Under the pieces are notes generated by a model. The model saw only the letters and a list, made by a program, of their open reading frames with translations. It was not told where the DNA came from and did not search any database. Source: Ochromonadaceae sp. CCMP2298 (lineage: Eukaryota; Sar; Synurophyceae; Ochromonadales; Ochromonadaceae). Taken from it: a DNA stretch of 15,697 nucleotides. The translations under genes and the position numbers were made by a program. The stretch covers positions 1-15,697 of the forward strand of contig MU633642.1 in NCBI GenBank assembly GCA_026770595.1, given 5' to 3'. Positions 1 through 6,628 of this stretch are shown here, piece by piece; positions within the stretch are counted from its first letter, which is position 1, and each line of letters opens with the position of its first letter.

Positions 1-417
1 ATAGGTTTGGCTTGTGGCACCTGTTTTGCACTGACATCATTATTTGTCAGGGACGCGAGTCATTTGCTAAATGTGCCATTTCCTCACAGTGCGGCTTGGG
101 TGTTGTTATGGGTGCTATGCATTCAAACTACCTTGCTTGTAAGTTATATCGCGGTAAAACACAAAAGCACTTTTGTAGCATTAAAAAATAACGCAAAGAT
201 GACCTTAGCCACTAGCATTATCAGTTGTTTTGGCACTATTTGTTGGTTTAGTGCGGTGTCATTACATCATGTCGCCTATGTGAAAACATTAGGTCAAGTA
301 GAGGTATTACTCACCATGTTACTCGCAACGTTTTGGTTAAAAAACAAAGTACAGAAACATGAAATAATCGGCTTATTGCTTATCGCTGCAGCCGCTGTTT
401 TAGTGATGTGGGCATAA
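1..417 (+). CDS. EamA/DMT-family transporter, C-terminal part (5' end outside window)
   Basis: The reading frame is open from the first base, so the gene begins upstream; about 138 residues are visible, ending at TAA 415-417. The fragment is strongly hydrophobic, with about four membrane-spanning stretches (roughly residues 28-50, 66-86, 94-112 and 121-138) separated by short basic loops. The last two carry the pattern typical of the second EamA repeat: a GQVEVLLTML helix, a short charged turn (LKNKVQKHE), then IIGLLLIAAAAVLVMW. This family comprises inner-membrane drug/metabolite carriers with ten helices; substrates cannot be read from sequence. The gene stops four bases before the yigZ start, so the two are probably cotranscribed and translationally coupled. 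Family assignment is fairly secure; the substrate is unknown. Confidence 0.8.
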   Translation: MGLACGTCFALTSLFVRDASHLLNVPFPHSAAWVLLWVLCIQTTLLVSYIAVKHKSTFVALKNNAKMTLATSIISCFGTICWFSAVSLHHVAYVKTLGQVEVLLTMLLATFWLKNKVQKHEIIGLLLIAAAAVLVMWA

Positions 418-421
418 TGTA

Positions 422-1042
422 TTGAGCTCACAAAGCTACCAAGTGCCTGCTCAAACATGCCAAGTTGAACTAGAGGTAAAGCGTAGCAAATTTTTGACCT
501 TTGTTGCGCCTGCTGTCGATCGCCGGGAAGCAGACCATTTCATCCGCACTTTACGCCAACAACATCCTCAAGCTAATCATATTTGCTGGGCTTATATTGC
601 CGGAGGTCCCAATACAACAATTCGCTCAATGAGTGACGACGGTGAACCCAGCGGAACAGCGGGCATGCCTATGTTAAAGGTCTTAGAATACAGTGGATAC
701 GGTGATATTGTGGTCGCAATAGTCCGTTATTTTGGTGGTACTAAGTTGGGTACTGGAGGGTTACAACGAGCCTATTCTGATGCGGTGTCGTTGGTGCTAA
801 AAGATTTACCCATGAGGCTTAAGGTTAACCGAACCCTCTTAAAACTCACCTATGATTATACCTATGATGGCAGTATATCTCGGTTACTAGAACGTTATGA
901 TGTCCAGGATGTTGATCCAGATTATGCTCATAAAATTCAGCTTAGCATTGCCATTGCGAGCAGCGAACTAATTGCATTTAGGACTGAACTAACCAATATC
1001 ACATCCAGTAATGTTGAGGTTTTTATACCTGCTTCTGAGTAA
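422..1042 (+). CDS. yigZ: YigZ / IMPACT family protein
   Basis: A 206-residue protein matching the length and layout of Escherichia coli YigZ. The N-terminal UPF0029 (Impact) domain covers about residues 15-125 and shows the family signatures SDDGEPSGTAG (71-81) and VRYFGGTKLGTGGL (101-114). The C-terminal part (about 135-200) fits the small ferredoxin-like domain of YigZ. The family is linked to translation and stress functions through eukaryotic IMPACT; the exact bacterial role is not settled. The start is a TTG: an in-frame TGA lies at 404-406 and no ATG or GTG intervenes, and the resulting N-terminus aligns with E. coli YigZ. There is no strong Shine-Dalgarno, so translation probably couples to the transporter gene ending four bases upstream. 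Confidence 0.92.
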   Translation: MSSQSYQVPAQTCQVELEVKRSKFLTFVAPAVDRREADHFIRTLRQQHPQANHICWAYIAGGPNTTIRSMSDDGEPSGTAGMPMLKVLEYSGYGDIVVAIVRYFGGTKLGTGGLQRAYSDAVSLVLKDLPMRLKVNRTLLKLTYDYTYDGSISRLLERYDVQDVDPDYAHKIQLSIAIASSELIAFRTELTNITSSNVEVFIPASE

Positions 1043-1128
1043 CAATTTTATACACTTAACAGTAACACTTTAAAAATGGACCCAGCATTGGAATGAGCCT
1101 TCATTTATCAATATTTTGATTAATCTTG

Positions 1129-1161
1129 GTTGAACTGTTTAACCTATTTAGCAGGTTCAAC
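1129..1161. repeat. Inverted repeat with bulge
   Basis: GTTGAAC at 1129-1135, followed by TG, pairs with CAGGTTCAAC at 1152-1161. The arms form nine base pairs with one bulged base around a 14-base loop. No T tract follows on either strand, so a terminator role is unclear. Confidence 0.45.
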
Positions 1162-1330
1162 ATCAGCCCATCAAGCCTTCTAGGGATACTTGAGTATATT
1201 AACCTGAACTATTGAAAGCGTCATTATGTGTTAAGCCGATGGTCAATGGCATAGGTACAACATGAACCATTTCTGTCATCGCTCTATGTCAACAGATAGA
1301 GATACCTGTCTGAATAAACTAGCAATGTAT

Positions 1331-1378
1331 ACAATAAGCCAGAAATAATATTTGGAAAGAAGTGTTGAGGCTTATTGT
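1331..1378. repeat. 10-bp perfect inverted repeat
   Basis: ACAATAAGCC at 1331-1340 is exactly complementary to GGCTTATTGT at 1369-1378, with a 28-base A-rich spacer. It could form a stem-loop in either transcript. It may be part of the convergent termination region or a binding site; nothing more can be said from sequence. Confidence 0.45.
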
Positions 1379-1406
1379 TAGAAGTGAGTTTGATAGAAAT
1401 AAACTA

Positions 1407-1441
1407 TGAGCAAAGCTGATGTAATCACTATTCTTTGCTCA
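1407..1441 (-). terminator. Possible terminator hairpin downstream of the DUF3718-like gene
   Basis: TGAGCAAAG (1407-1415) and CTTTGCTCA (1433-1441) form a perfect 9-bp stem with a 17-base loop. Read on the minus strand, it lies about 30 bases past the stop of the small gene and is followed by the AT-rich run ATAGTTTATTT. The loop is long and the T run is interrupted, so efficiency is doubtful. Confidence 0.35.
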
Positions 1442-1453
1442 CGCTGTTTAGCT

Positions 1454-1471
1454 AGCTGCATCCTGGCAGCT
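1454..1471. repeat. Short hairpin abutting the DUF3718-like stop codon
   Basis: AGCTGC (1454-1459) and GCAGCT (1466-1471) form a 6-bp stem with a six-base loop, touching the last base of the stop codon of the minus-strand gene. It could stabilise the mRNA 3' end. No T tract follows. Confidence 0.3.
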
Positions 1472-1785
1472 TACAACTTAGCCACAAAATCCTGATCAAT
1501 GACGTTGCTTCTTTTAGCCATAAATTTAGCTGTTTTTACTGCATCGTTGGCTAAAGCAAAGCTAACTGGATCAGCTCCATTGCATAATAAACCGTTAGTA
1601 ATCTGTTTCATACTTATGCCACTACTCCTTATTGCAGAATGAACTTTAATAAGTCTATCACTTTTTATAGCTTCGCATATCTTGACCAATTTGCTTTCAG
1701 TAACCGGGTCAATATATTTTGCTTGGGCATTACCAGCTAAAAGGATACCTGTGGTAATGATGCAGCTAATAAGTAATTTTTTCAT
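1471..1785 (-). CDS. Small exported protein, DUF3718-like
   Basis: A 104-residue protein starting at ATG 1785. The frame is open about 30 residues further upstream, but the ATG chosen gives a textbook signal peptide: MKKLL, a hydrophobic core to about residue 17, then a G-N-A-Q-A cleavage region near residue 22. The mature part (about 80 residues) has two cysteines, in KICEAI and LLCNGAD, which could form a disulfide in the periplasm. The spacing and the CNGxDPVxFA-like segment resemble DUF3718, a family of unknown function seen mainly in Alteromonas, Shewanella and relatives; this recall was not checked by search. It lies about 260 bp beyond leuD in the same direction but is probably a separate unit. 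No function can be assigned. Confidence 0.75.
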   Translation of the reverse strand: MKKLLISCIITTGILLAGNAQAKYIDPVTESKLVKICEAIKSDRLIKVHSAIRSSGISMKQITNGLLCNGADPVSFALANDAVKTAKFMAKRSNVIDQDFVAKL

Positions 1786-2049
1786 GATAAGTTTCTCTAT
1801 GTAGGTGGTTATGTTTAATTTTGAGTACACCCATAGAGTATTGATAAAAATTAATGTTTGAGGGACCAAATCCATTAAATACGGCGAAACGCGATGAAGC
1901 GTTCAAACACATAAATACCATGATATACCAGCGCTTATCTTCTGCCTTTCGTCGTATTTAGTGTGATTTTGTTACATTTACCTATCTGAGATAACTGAAT
2001 TCAATCTATATAAATGTTATCAATATTTATATTTGAAGTCCCAGTTCAG
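1786..2049. other. Non-coding gap between leuD-like gene and DUF3718-like gene
   Basis: This 264-base AT-rich stretch should hold the end of the long operon and the promoter of the small exported gene. It contains the long inverted repeat at 1876-1960, a short dyad TATCTGAGATA near 1983-1993, and an AT-only dyad TATAAAT/ATTTATA just past the leuD stop. No clear GC-rich stem plus T tract is present, so the operon terminator is not pinned down. Confidence 0.5.
1876..1960. repeat. 85-bp imperfect stem-loop element with nested hairpin
   Basis: TAAATACGGCGAAA at 1876-1889 pairs with TTTCGTCGTATTTA at 1947-1960 (13 of 14 positions). Nested at the left arm is a second perfect 5-bp hairpin, AACGC/GCGTT at 1888-1903. 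The size and structure suit a small miniature repeat, a processed RNA structure, or a termination region for the upstream operon. No coding capacity is seen. Confidence 0.5.
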
Positions 2050-2652
2050 CTATTTTAACCAGTTTGGTAAAGCTGCCTCATGGGAGGATATTTCTTGCTG
2101 GAGCATCAGGGATTGAGCAATACTATCTAAACCTGATAGCAAGTTGGTTTTATGGTGTTTTTCTATGCTGAACACCTCAGTCCGTTCGCCTACTAATACA
2201 ATTTGTAATTCGAGATCGACGTCAATTTCAGCACTGGGATGCATTGTCACAAAATCAGCATCGTATTTGATAGTCCCAGCACTCAGTACTATGGGTAAAA
2301 TCAGATTATTTATGCAGTTACTGTAAAATATATCAGCATAACTTTCTGCAAGAATGACTTTAATACCAAAGTCGGCGATAGCCCATGGCGCATGCTCTCG
2401 ACTCGACCCACAACCAAAATTTTCACCCGCAATCAGTATTTTTGCATCTTTAAACTGGGGCAGGTTTAATACAAAATCTGGATTTTTCTGTTCACCTTTC
2501 AAATCTAGATAACGCCAGTCATGAAACAAATGTTTGCCATATCCAGTTTTTGTAATACCTGTTAAAAACTGTTTAGGTAGCAACTGATCGGTGTCGATGT
2601 TGGCTTTAATGAAGGGTACTGCTGTAGCACTAAGATGACTGATTTCTGACAT
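2050..2652 (-). CDS. leuD: LeuD-like small subunit, isopropylmalate dehydratase family
   Basis: This 200-residue protein has the length of bacterial LeuD and aligns along its full length with the E. coli protein. The conserved swivelling-domain motifs are present: NIDTDQLLPKQFL (18-30), HLFHDWRYLD (41-50) and NFGCGSSREHAPW (78-90). The small subunit closes over the substrate bound to LeuC. In leucine synthesis the complex interconverts 2- and 3-isopropylmalate; related complexes hydrate citraconate or maleate. It begins five bases after the leuC-like stop with an AGGA ribosome-binding site, as in true leuCD pairs. No leuA or leuB is present; the neighbours are catabolic, so hydration of an unsaturated diacid is a reasonable alternative. 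The family is certain; the substrate is not. Confidence 0.93.
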   Translation of the reverse strand: MSEISHLSATAVPFIKANIDTDQLLPKQFLTGITKTGYGKHLFHDWRYLDLKGEQKNPDFVLNLPQFKDAKILIAGENFGCGSSREHAPWAIADFGIKVILAESYADIFYSNCINNLILPIVLSAGTIKYDADFVTMHPSAEIDVDLELQIVLVGERTEVFSIEKHHKTNLLSGLDSIAQSLMLQQEISSHEAALPNWLK

Positions 2653-2657
2653 CTTGA

Positions 2658-4088
2658 TTATTCCTGCATGGTTCTGACATCAGTAAAACAGCCGTTGATG
2701 GCGGCAGCGGCAGCCATGGCCGGACTTAATAGGTGAGTAAAGGATCCTCTGCCCTGACGACCCACAAAATTTCTGTTACTGGTGGATGCGCACCTTTGTC
2801 CCGTTGTTAATACATCATCATTCATACCCAAACACATTGAGCAACCTGGCAAACGCCATTCAAACCCAGCATCCATAAAAATTTGATCTAAACCTTCTTG
2901 TTCTGCTTGTTGTTTAACAGCTGCTGAACCCGGCACCACAATCGCAGTGACACCTTGCGCTATTTTTTTGTTAGCTAAAATTGTGGCGGCTTGGCGCAAG
3001 TCCTCAATTCGACTATTAGTACAAGAACCAATAAATACATGACTTATTGCAACATCTGTTAATTGTTGTCCTGGTTCAAGTTGCATGTATTTTAGAGCTT
3101 GCCACGCAGCTTCCCGAGCCACCGGATCAGTTTCTTTGTCAGGATGAGGTAGTGGTTGGGACACCGCACATACTTGGCCAGGATTAGTACCCCAAGTGAC
3201 TTGAGGTGCTATATGTTTTGCATCAATATTTACATCCTTATCAAAAACCGCGTCCACATCAGAATTTAACGTCAACCAATAGAGCATTGCCTGTTGCCAA
3301 TCACCATCTTTAGGTGCATGAGTGCGGTCTTTTAAATAACAGAAAGTCTTATCATCCGGCGCTATGATGCCCGCTTTTGCTCCTGCTTCAATGCTCATAT
3401 TGCAGATCGTCATGCGCTGTTCCATGGACATGCTTTCAATCACTTCACCGCAATATTCCACCACACAGCCTGTTGCGCCAGCATGTCCAATAGTACCAAT
3501 GACGGCCAATATGATGTCTTTTGCGGTTACACCTTTGCCTAACTGACCATCAATTTTTATGCGCATGCTTTTAGCTTTACTTTGTCGCAATGTTTGAGTG
3601 GCAAATACATGTTCTACTTCTGAGGTGCCAATTCCAAAAGCTAAAGCGCCAAATGCCCCATGAGTTGCAGTGTGTGAATCACCACAGACTACTGTCATGC
3701 CTGGTAAAACTAATCCCATTTCTGGAGCCATGACGTGAACTATGCCTTGCTCTGCACTACCTACCGGGTACAAGACCACGCCATGATATTCACAATTTCT
3801 AATTAAGGTTGTAAGTTGTAATTGATTCAGTGGACCACAAGCGTCTAAGGCTAAAGAACGAGTTGAGATGCTGTGATCCATGGTGGCCACGGTTTTTTCC
3901 GGACAGCGCACTTTTCGATTGTTTTGCATAAGTCCGTCAAATGCTTGGGGCGAGGTGACTTCGTGGATCAGGTGACGGTCGATATATAATAAATACTCAC
4001 CGCTATCCGCTGAATGTTGATCTGACAATCCACTATCCGCAGAAATTTTGTGAGCATCCCAAAGTTTTTCATAAAGAGTTTTCGACAT
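2658..4088 (-). CDS. leuC: LeuC-like large subunit, isopropylmalate dehydratase family (4Fe-4S)
   Basis: A 476-residue aconitase-superfamily protein, co-linear with E. coli LeuC. It carries the three [4Fe-4S] ligand cysteines, C356 in GSCTNSR and C416/C419 in PGCSMCLG, plus [13 protein letters not shown] (135-147) and [12 protein letters not shown] (435-446). It should pair with the adjacent LeuD-like subunit to form a cytosolic dehydratase/hydratase acting on a 2- or 3-hydroxydicarboxylate. Compared with E. coli it has about nine extra residues near 15-31, where SADSG occurs twice. Position in an operon with a CoA-transferase, HMGL-type lyase and amidase points to catabolism, for example (R)-citramalate formation from citraconate. 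It could equally be the genome's biosynthetic copy that has moved; this window cannot decide. Confidence 0.93.
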   Translation of the reverse strand: MSKTLYEKLWDAHKISADSGLSDQHSADSGEYLLYIDRHLIHEVTSPQAFDGLMQNNRKVRCPEKTVATMDHSISTRSLALDACGPLNQLQLTTLIRNCEYHGVVLYPVGSAEQGIVHVMAPEMGLVLPGMTVVCGDSHTATHGAFGALAFGIGTSEVEHVFATQTLRQSKAKSMRIKIDGQLGKGVTAKDIILAVIGTIGHAGATGCVVEYCGEVIESMSMEQRMTICNMSIEAGAKAGIIAPDDKTFCYLKDRTHAPKDGDWQQAMLYWLTLNSDVDAVFDKDVNIDAKHIAPQVTWGTNPGQVCAVSQPLPHPDKETDPVAREAAWQALKYMQLEPGQQLTDVAISHVFIGSCTNSRIEDLRQAATILANKKIAQGVTAIVVPGSAAVKQQAEQEGLDQIFMDAGFEWRLPGCSMCLGMNDDVLTTGQRCASTSNRNFVGRQGRGSFTHLLSPAMAAAAAINGCFTDVRTMQE

Positions 4089-4117
4089 GGTTTACTGCCT
4101 AAAATAAGGGGGGTGAA

Positions 4118-4732
4118 TCACAAAGATAAAATCTGAGCGCATAATTCTTTAGCAGCTATCACCACTGCATATTTAGCATGCATATCATGCAAACTGGCGT
4201 GGTGAGCGCTTAGGTTTCTGTCGCCACATGCTTCAGGCACCACAAAAACGGGGAAGTTATGTTGCAAGCCATCCACTACGGTAGCTCGAACACAACCACT
4301 CGTTGTCAATCCCACAACCACTATTGAGTCCACTGCGTTTTTTTCTAACTGTGCTGCTAATTGAGTCTTAAAGAAGGCGCTTGGCCATTGTTTCTCAATG
4401 ATTAATTCATCAGTTTTTTTATTGATTTTTCTGTTGATTTTCACCCATTCACTAGATGTTTTTAAAATATTTAAATCAGGTAAACGTCGACGAAACACAC
4501 TGGCAGTGGTCTCATCGTGATAAACCACTGAAGTAAAAAAAACGGGCAGCTTTTTAGTTCTGAAAGCCTGTGACAACCCGTTTATTTGTAAAATTTGACT
4601 GTCAAAATCCCCCCCAAGTGGGCTAGCGGGATCACTAAAGCCATTGGACAAGTCAACCACAATGAGTGCTGGGCATAAGCCCAAACTTAATGTGCCAATG
4701 GCTAAATCACGATCCTGTGGTGTTTTTGACAT
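4118..4732 (-). CDS. Isochorismatase-family amidohydrolase (N-carbamoylsarcosine/maleamate amidase-like)
   Basis: A 204-residue cysteine hydrolase of the isochorismatase superfamily. The catalytic triad is visible: D27 in ALIVVDLSNGF, K114 in IIEKQWPSAFF and C147 in GLTTSGCVRAT. The TTSGCVRAT form around the nucleophile is the one I associate with the amide-cleaving branch (N-carbamoylsarcosine amidase, maleamate amidase NicF) rather than with isochorismatase itself. It starts 12 bases after the HyuB stop and precedes the LeuC-like gene by 29 bases. In creatinine breakdown an ATP-dependent HyuAB hydrolase hands its ring-opened product to such an amidase, so the neighbourhood supports release of ammonia from an opened lactam or imide. 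The exact substrate is unknown. Confidence 0.88.
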   Translation of the reverse strand: MSKTPQDRDLAIGTLSLGLCPALIVVDLSNGFSDPASPLGGDFDSQILQINGLSQAFRTKKLPVFFTSVVYHDETTASVFRRRLPDLNILKTSSEWVKINRKINKKTDELIIEKQWPSAFFKTQLAAQLEKNAVDSIVVVGLTTSGCVRATVVDGLQHNFPVFVVPEACGDRNLSAHHASLHDMHAKYAVVIAAKELCAQILSL

Positions 4733-4744
4733 AGTCTATTTATC

Positions 4745-6616
4745 TCACTTCAGAGCTCGTGACTTCACAAAACGTGGCGTTTCTGGTGCAGGCAAACCCG
4801 TTTCTTCAAAGCATCTCGCTTTGATTTCTTCAATAGTGCCACCAAAATCAAATAACTGTGTTGCACCGCGCTTCTCAGTTAAGGCTGCTCGTAATGTAAT
4901 AGTTTGTTGCTGATCAACCACACCATCAACTATCACCACGCCGTAACGTTTTGCTCCCCCAATAGACACTAAACCACGATTTACATCGTCAAGTACACTA
5001 TTGCAATCACGCAAGAATGGGTCACCCCAACCGCCGCCGCCCCATGTGTTGAAGTACAATAGGTCACCTGTTTTCACTGCAACACCATCACATTTAGCTG
5101 GTAAAATCTGCTGTGTACCATCTGCACGTTTTAGTATTTTAGTAGACCTTTGTCCAGGTGTACCTCCGTTTACACCCCAAGGGTAAGTGAGCCATCTTTC
5201 ATCATGTATGGCGATATGGCCATCGTTAAGAAAACGATAAGCCACCGATAATCCGTTACCACCACGATGCTTTCCAGCACCACCAGAGTCAGTAATGGTC
5301 TCGTATTGCTCTACCCGTAATGGGAAATAGGCTTCGATAAATTCGTTAGGCACGTTAGTAAATCCTGGCCATAATGAATGTCCATCAGGTCCATCACCTA
5401 CTGGGCGACCCGGTATGCCACCAAAACCAATTTGGAACAATTGGAACCACTCGCCTTTGTCATCGTAACCTGAATAAAACAGGTGAGGTGAATCAGAAAA
5501 TCCAGCAGCATTCATGGCTTCAGGGGCACCTTGTCCTAACAATCCTCCCATTACATCAAAAATACGACCTAATGCATGGGTACGTCCTGACAGCGCAGCG
5601 GGGAAATTGGGTTTGAGCAAACTACCTGCGGGTATATGCACATCGACTAGATCATAAAAACCATCGTTAAATACAATTTGTGGATCCACAAGATTGATAG
5701 TAAATGAACCAAAAAACATCTTAAACATGTCTTCATTCAGGTAAAAATTAATGGAGCTATTGGCTTGAGGATCGGTACCTTCAAAATCAAATATCGCACG
5801 ATTACCTTCTCGCCACATCTTACACTGTATTTTATAAGGACCCATGCCAACGCCATCATCACAGACATAGTCTACAAAGGTACGCGGCTCTTCTGGCACC
5901 AACATATTAATAATGGCTTCCATTGCCACATGGTTACGCTCTAACATGATTTCCATAGTGGAATAAAATATATCATCACCAAATCGTTCGGAGAATTCGA
6001 CACATCTTTTAGCCGCAGTATTACAAGCAGCCACCAAGGCATTCAAATCAAATCTATTCCATTGTGGGGTGCGCACATTGTGCAAAATCAGGTCTAAGAG
6101 ATCGCTTTGCAATACACCTTTTTTATACAGTTTTGTGGGAGGAATACGGATCCCTTCCTGGAAGATAGTTTCTGCTTTAATAGGAATAGAGCCCGGCACC
6201 ATACCGCCATTATCTGACATATGGCCAAACATGGCAGACCACGCGATATGCCGCCCTTCTTTAAAAATAGGCACAAGCACAATCCAATCTGGTAGATGGG
6301 ATACAGCGGCATTAGTCATATAAGGGTCGTTCGTTAATATGACGTCCCCTTCTTCTAACTGCCCTGTGTATGCTTCTAAAAACCCATGAATAAATGAGCC
6401 AAACTGACCCACAACCATTTTGCCGTCTTTATTGGCAATCATCGGAAAACAATCACCTTGTTCTCGAATGCCCGGGCTCATGGCGGTTCTAAACAATACA
6501 GCATCCATTTCTTCGCGCGCATTACTCAGGGCGTTTTCGATAATGTCTACCGTAACTATGTCCACCTCGACTCTTTTCAAAGGTGACGTATTGGTTTGTA
6601 AAATTTTGTTATTCAT
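4745..6616 (-). CDS. Hydantoinase B / oxoprolinase-family subunit (HyuB-like)
   Basis: A 623-residue HyuB-family subunit, somewhat longer than many HyuB proteins. The family landmarks are in order: NDPYMTNAAVSHLPD (about 96-110) and GHMSDNGGMVPGS (about 131-143), equivalent to the potential metal-binding HxxDxGG region; then WGVNGGTPG and GGGGWGDP in the C-terminal third. About 60 residues follow the usual GWGDP end region. Members act with HyuA in ATP-dependent opening of 5-oxoproline, N-methylhydantoin or caprolactam; acetone and acetophenone carboxylases are relatives. The first possible start is a TTG at 6628, but the ATG at 6616 is preferred because TTGGAGATGACA gives a GGAG site at proper spacing. 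The HyuA stop is 12 bases upstream, so the pair is coupled. Substrate unknown. Confidence 0.9.
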   Translation of the reverse strand: MNNKILQTNTSPLKRVEVDIVTVDIIENALSNAREEMDAVLFRTAMSPGIREQGDCFPMIANKDGKMVVGQFGSFIHGFLEAYTGQLEEGDVILTNDPYMTNAAVSHLPDWIVLVPIFKEGRHIAWSAMFGHMSDNGGMVPGSIPIKAETIFQEGIRIPPTKLYKKGVLQSDLLDLILHNVRTPQWNRFDLNALVAACNTAAKRCVEFSERFGDDIFYSTMEIMLERNHVAMEAIINMLVPEEPRTFVDYVCDDGVGMGPYKIQCKMWREGNRAIFDFEGTDPQANSSINFYLNEDMFKMFFGSFTINLVDPQIVFNDGFYDLVDVHIPAGSLLKPNFPAALSGRTHALGRIFDVMGGLLGQGAPEAMNAAGFSDSPHLFYSGYDDKGEWFQLFQIGFGGIPGRPVGDGPDGHSLWPGFTNVPNEFIEAYFPLRVEQYETITDSGGAGKHRGGNGLSVAYRFLNDGHIAIHDERWLTYPWGVNGGTPGQRSTKILKRADGTQQILPAKCDGVAVKTGDLLYFNTWGGGGWGDPFLRDCNSVLDDVNRGLVSIGGAKRYGVVIVDGVVDQQQTITLRAALTEKRGATQLFDFGGTIEEIKARCFEETGLPAPETPRFVKSRALK

Positions 6617-6628
6617 TGTCATCTCCAA

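Larger units (their letters stand above)
1043..1470. other. Non-coding gap between convergent yigZ and the DUF3718-like gene
   Basis: These 428 bases hold no convincing gene on either strand. They contain several inverted repeats, listed separately (1129-1161, 1331-1378, 1407-1441, 1454-1471), and a short dyad CTCTAT/ATAGAG at 1282-1301. The flanking genes converge here, so transcription termination from both sides is expected. No hairpin is followed by a clean T tract, so no terminator can be fixed with confidence. Confidence 0.6.

Noticed and set aside
1786-1875. N-terminal extension of the small exported protein to 1875
   Set aside because: It would bury the signal peptide; the internal ATG at 1785 gives a standard export signal.
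2050-4088. Part of a leucine biosynthesis operon
   Set aside because: There is no leuA, leuB or leader peptide near; upstream genes are catabolic and the strand and spacing tie the pair to them.
6617-6628. TTG start for the HyuB-like subunit
   Set aside because: The TTG lies inside the TTGGAG ribosome-binding site that correctly positions the ATG at 6616.
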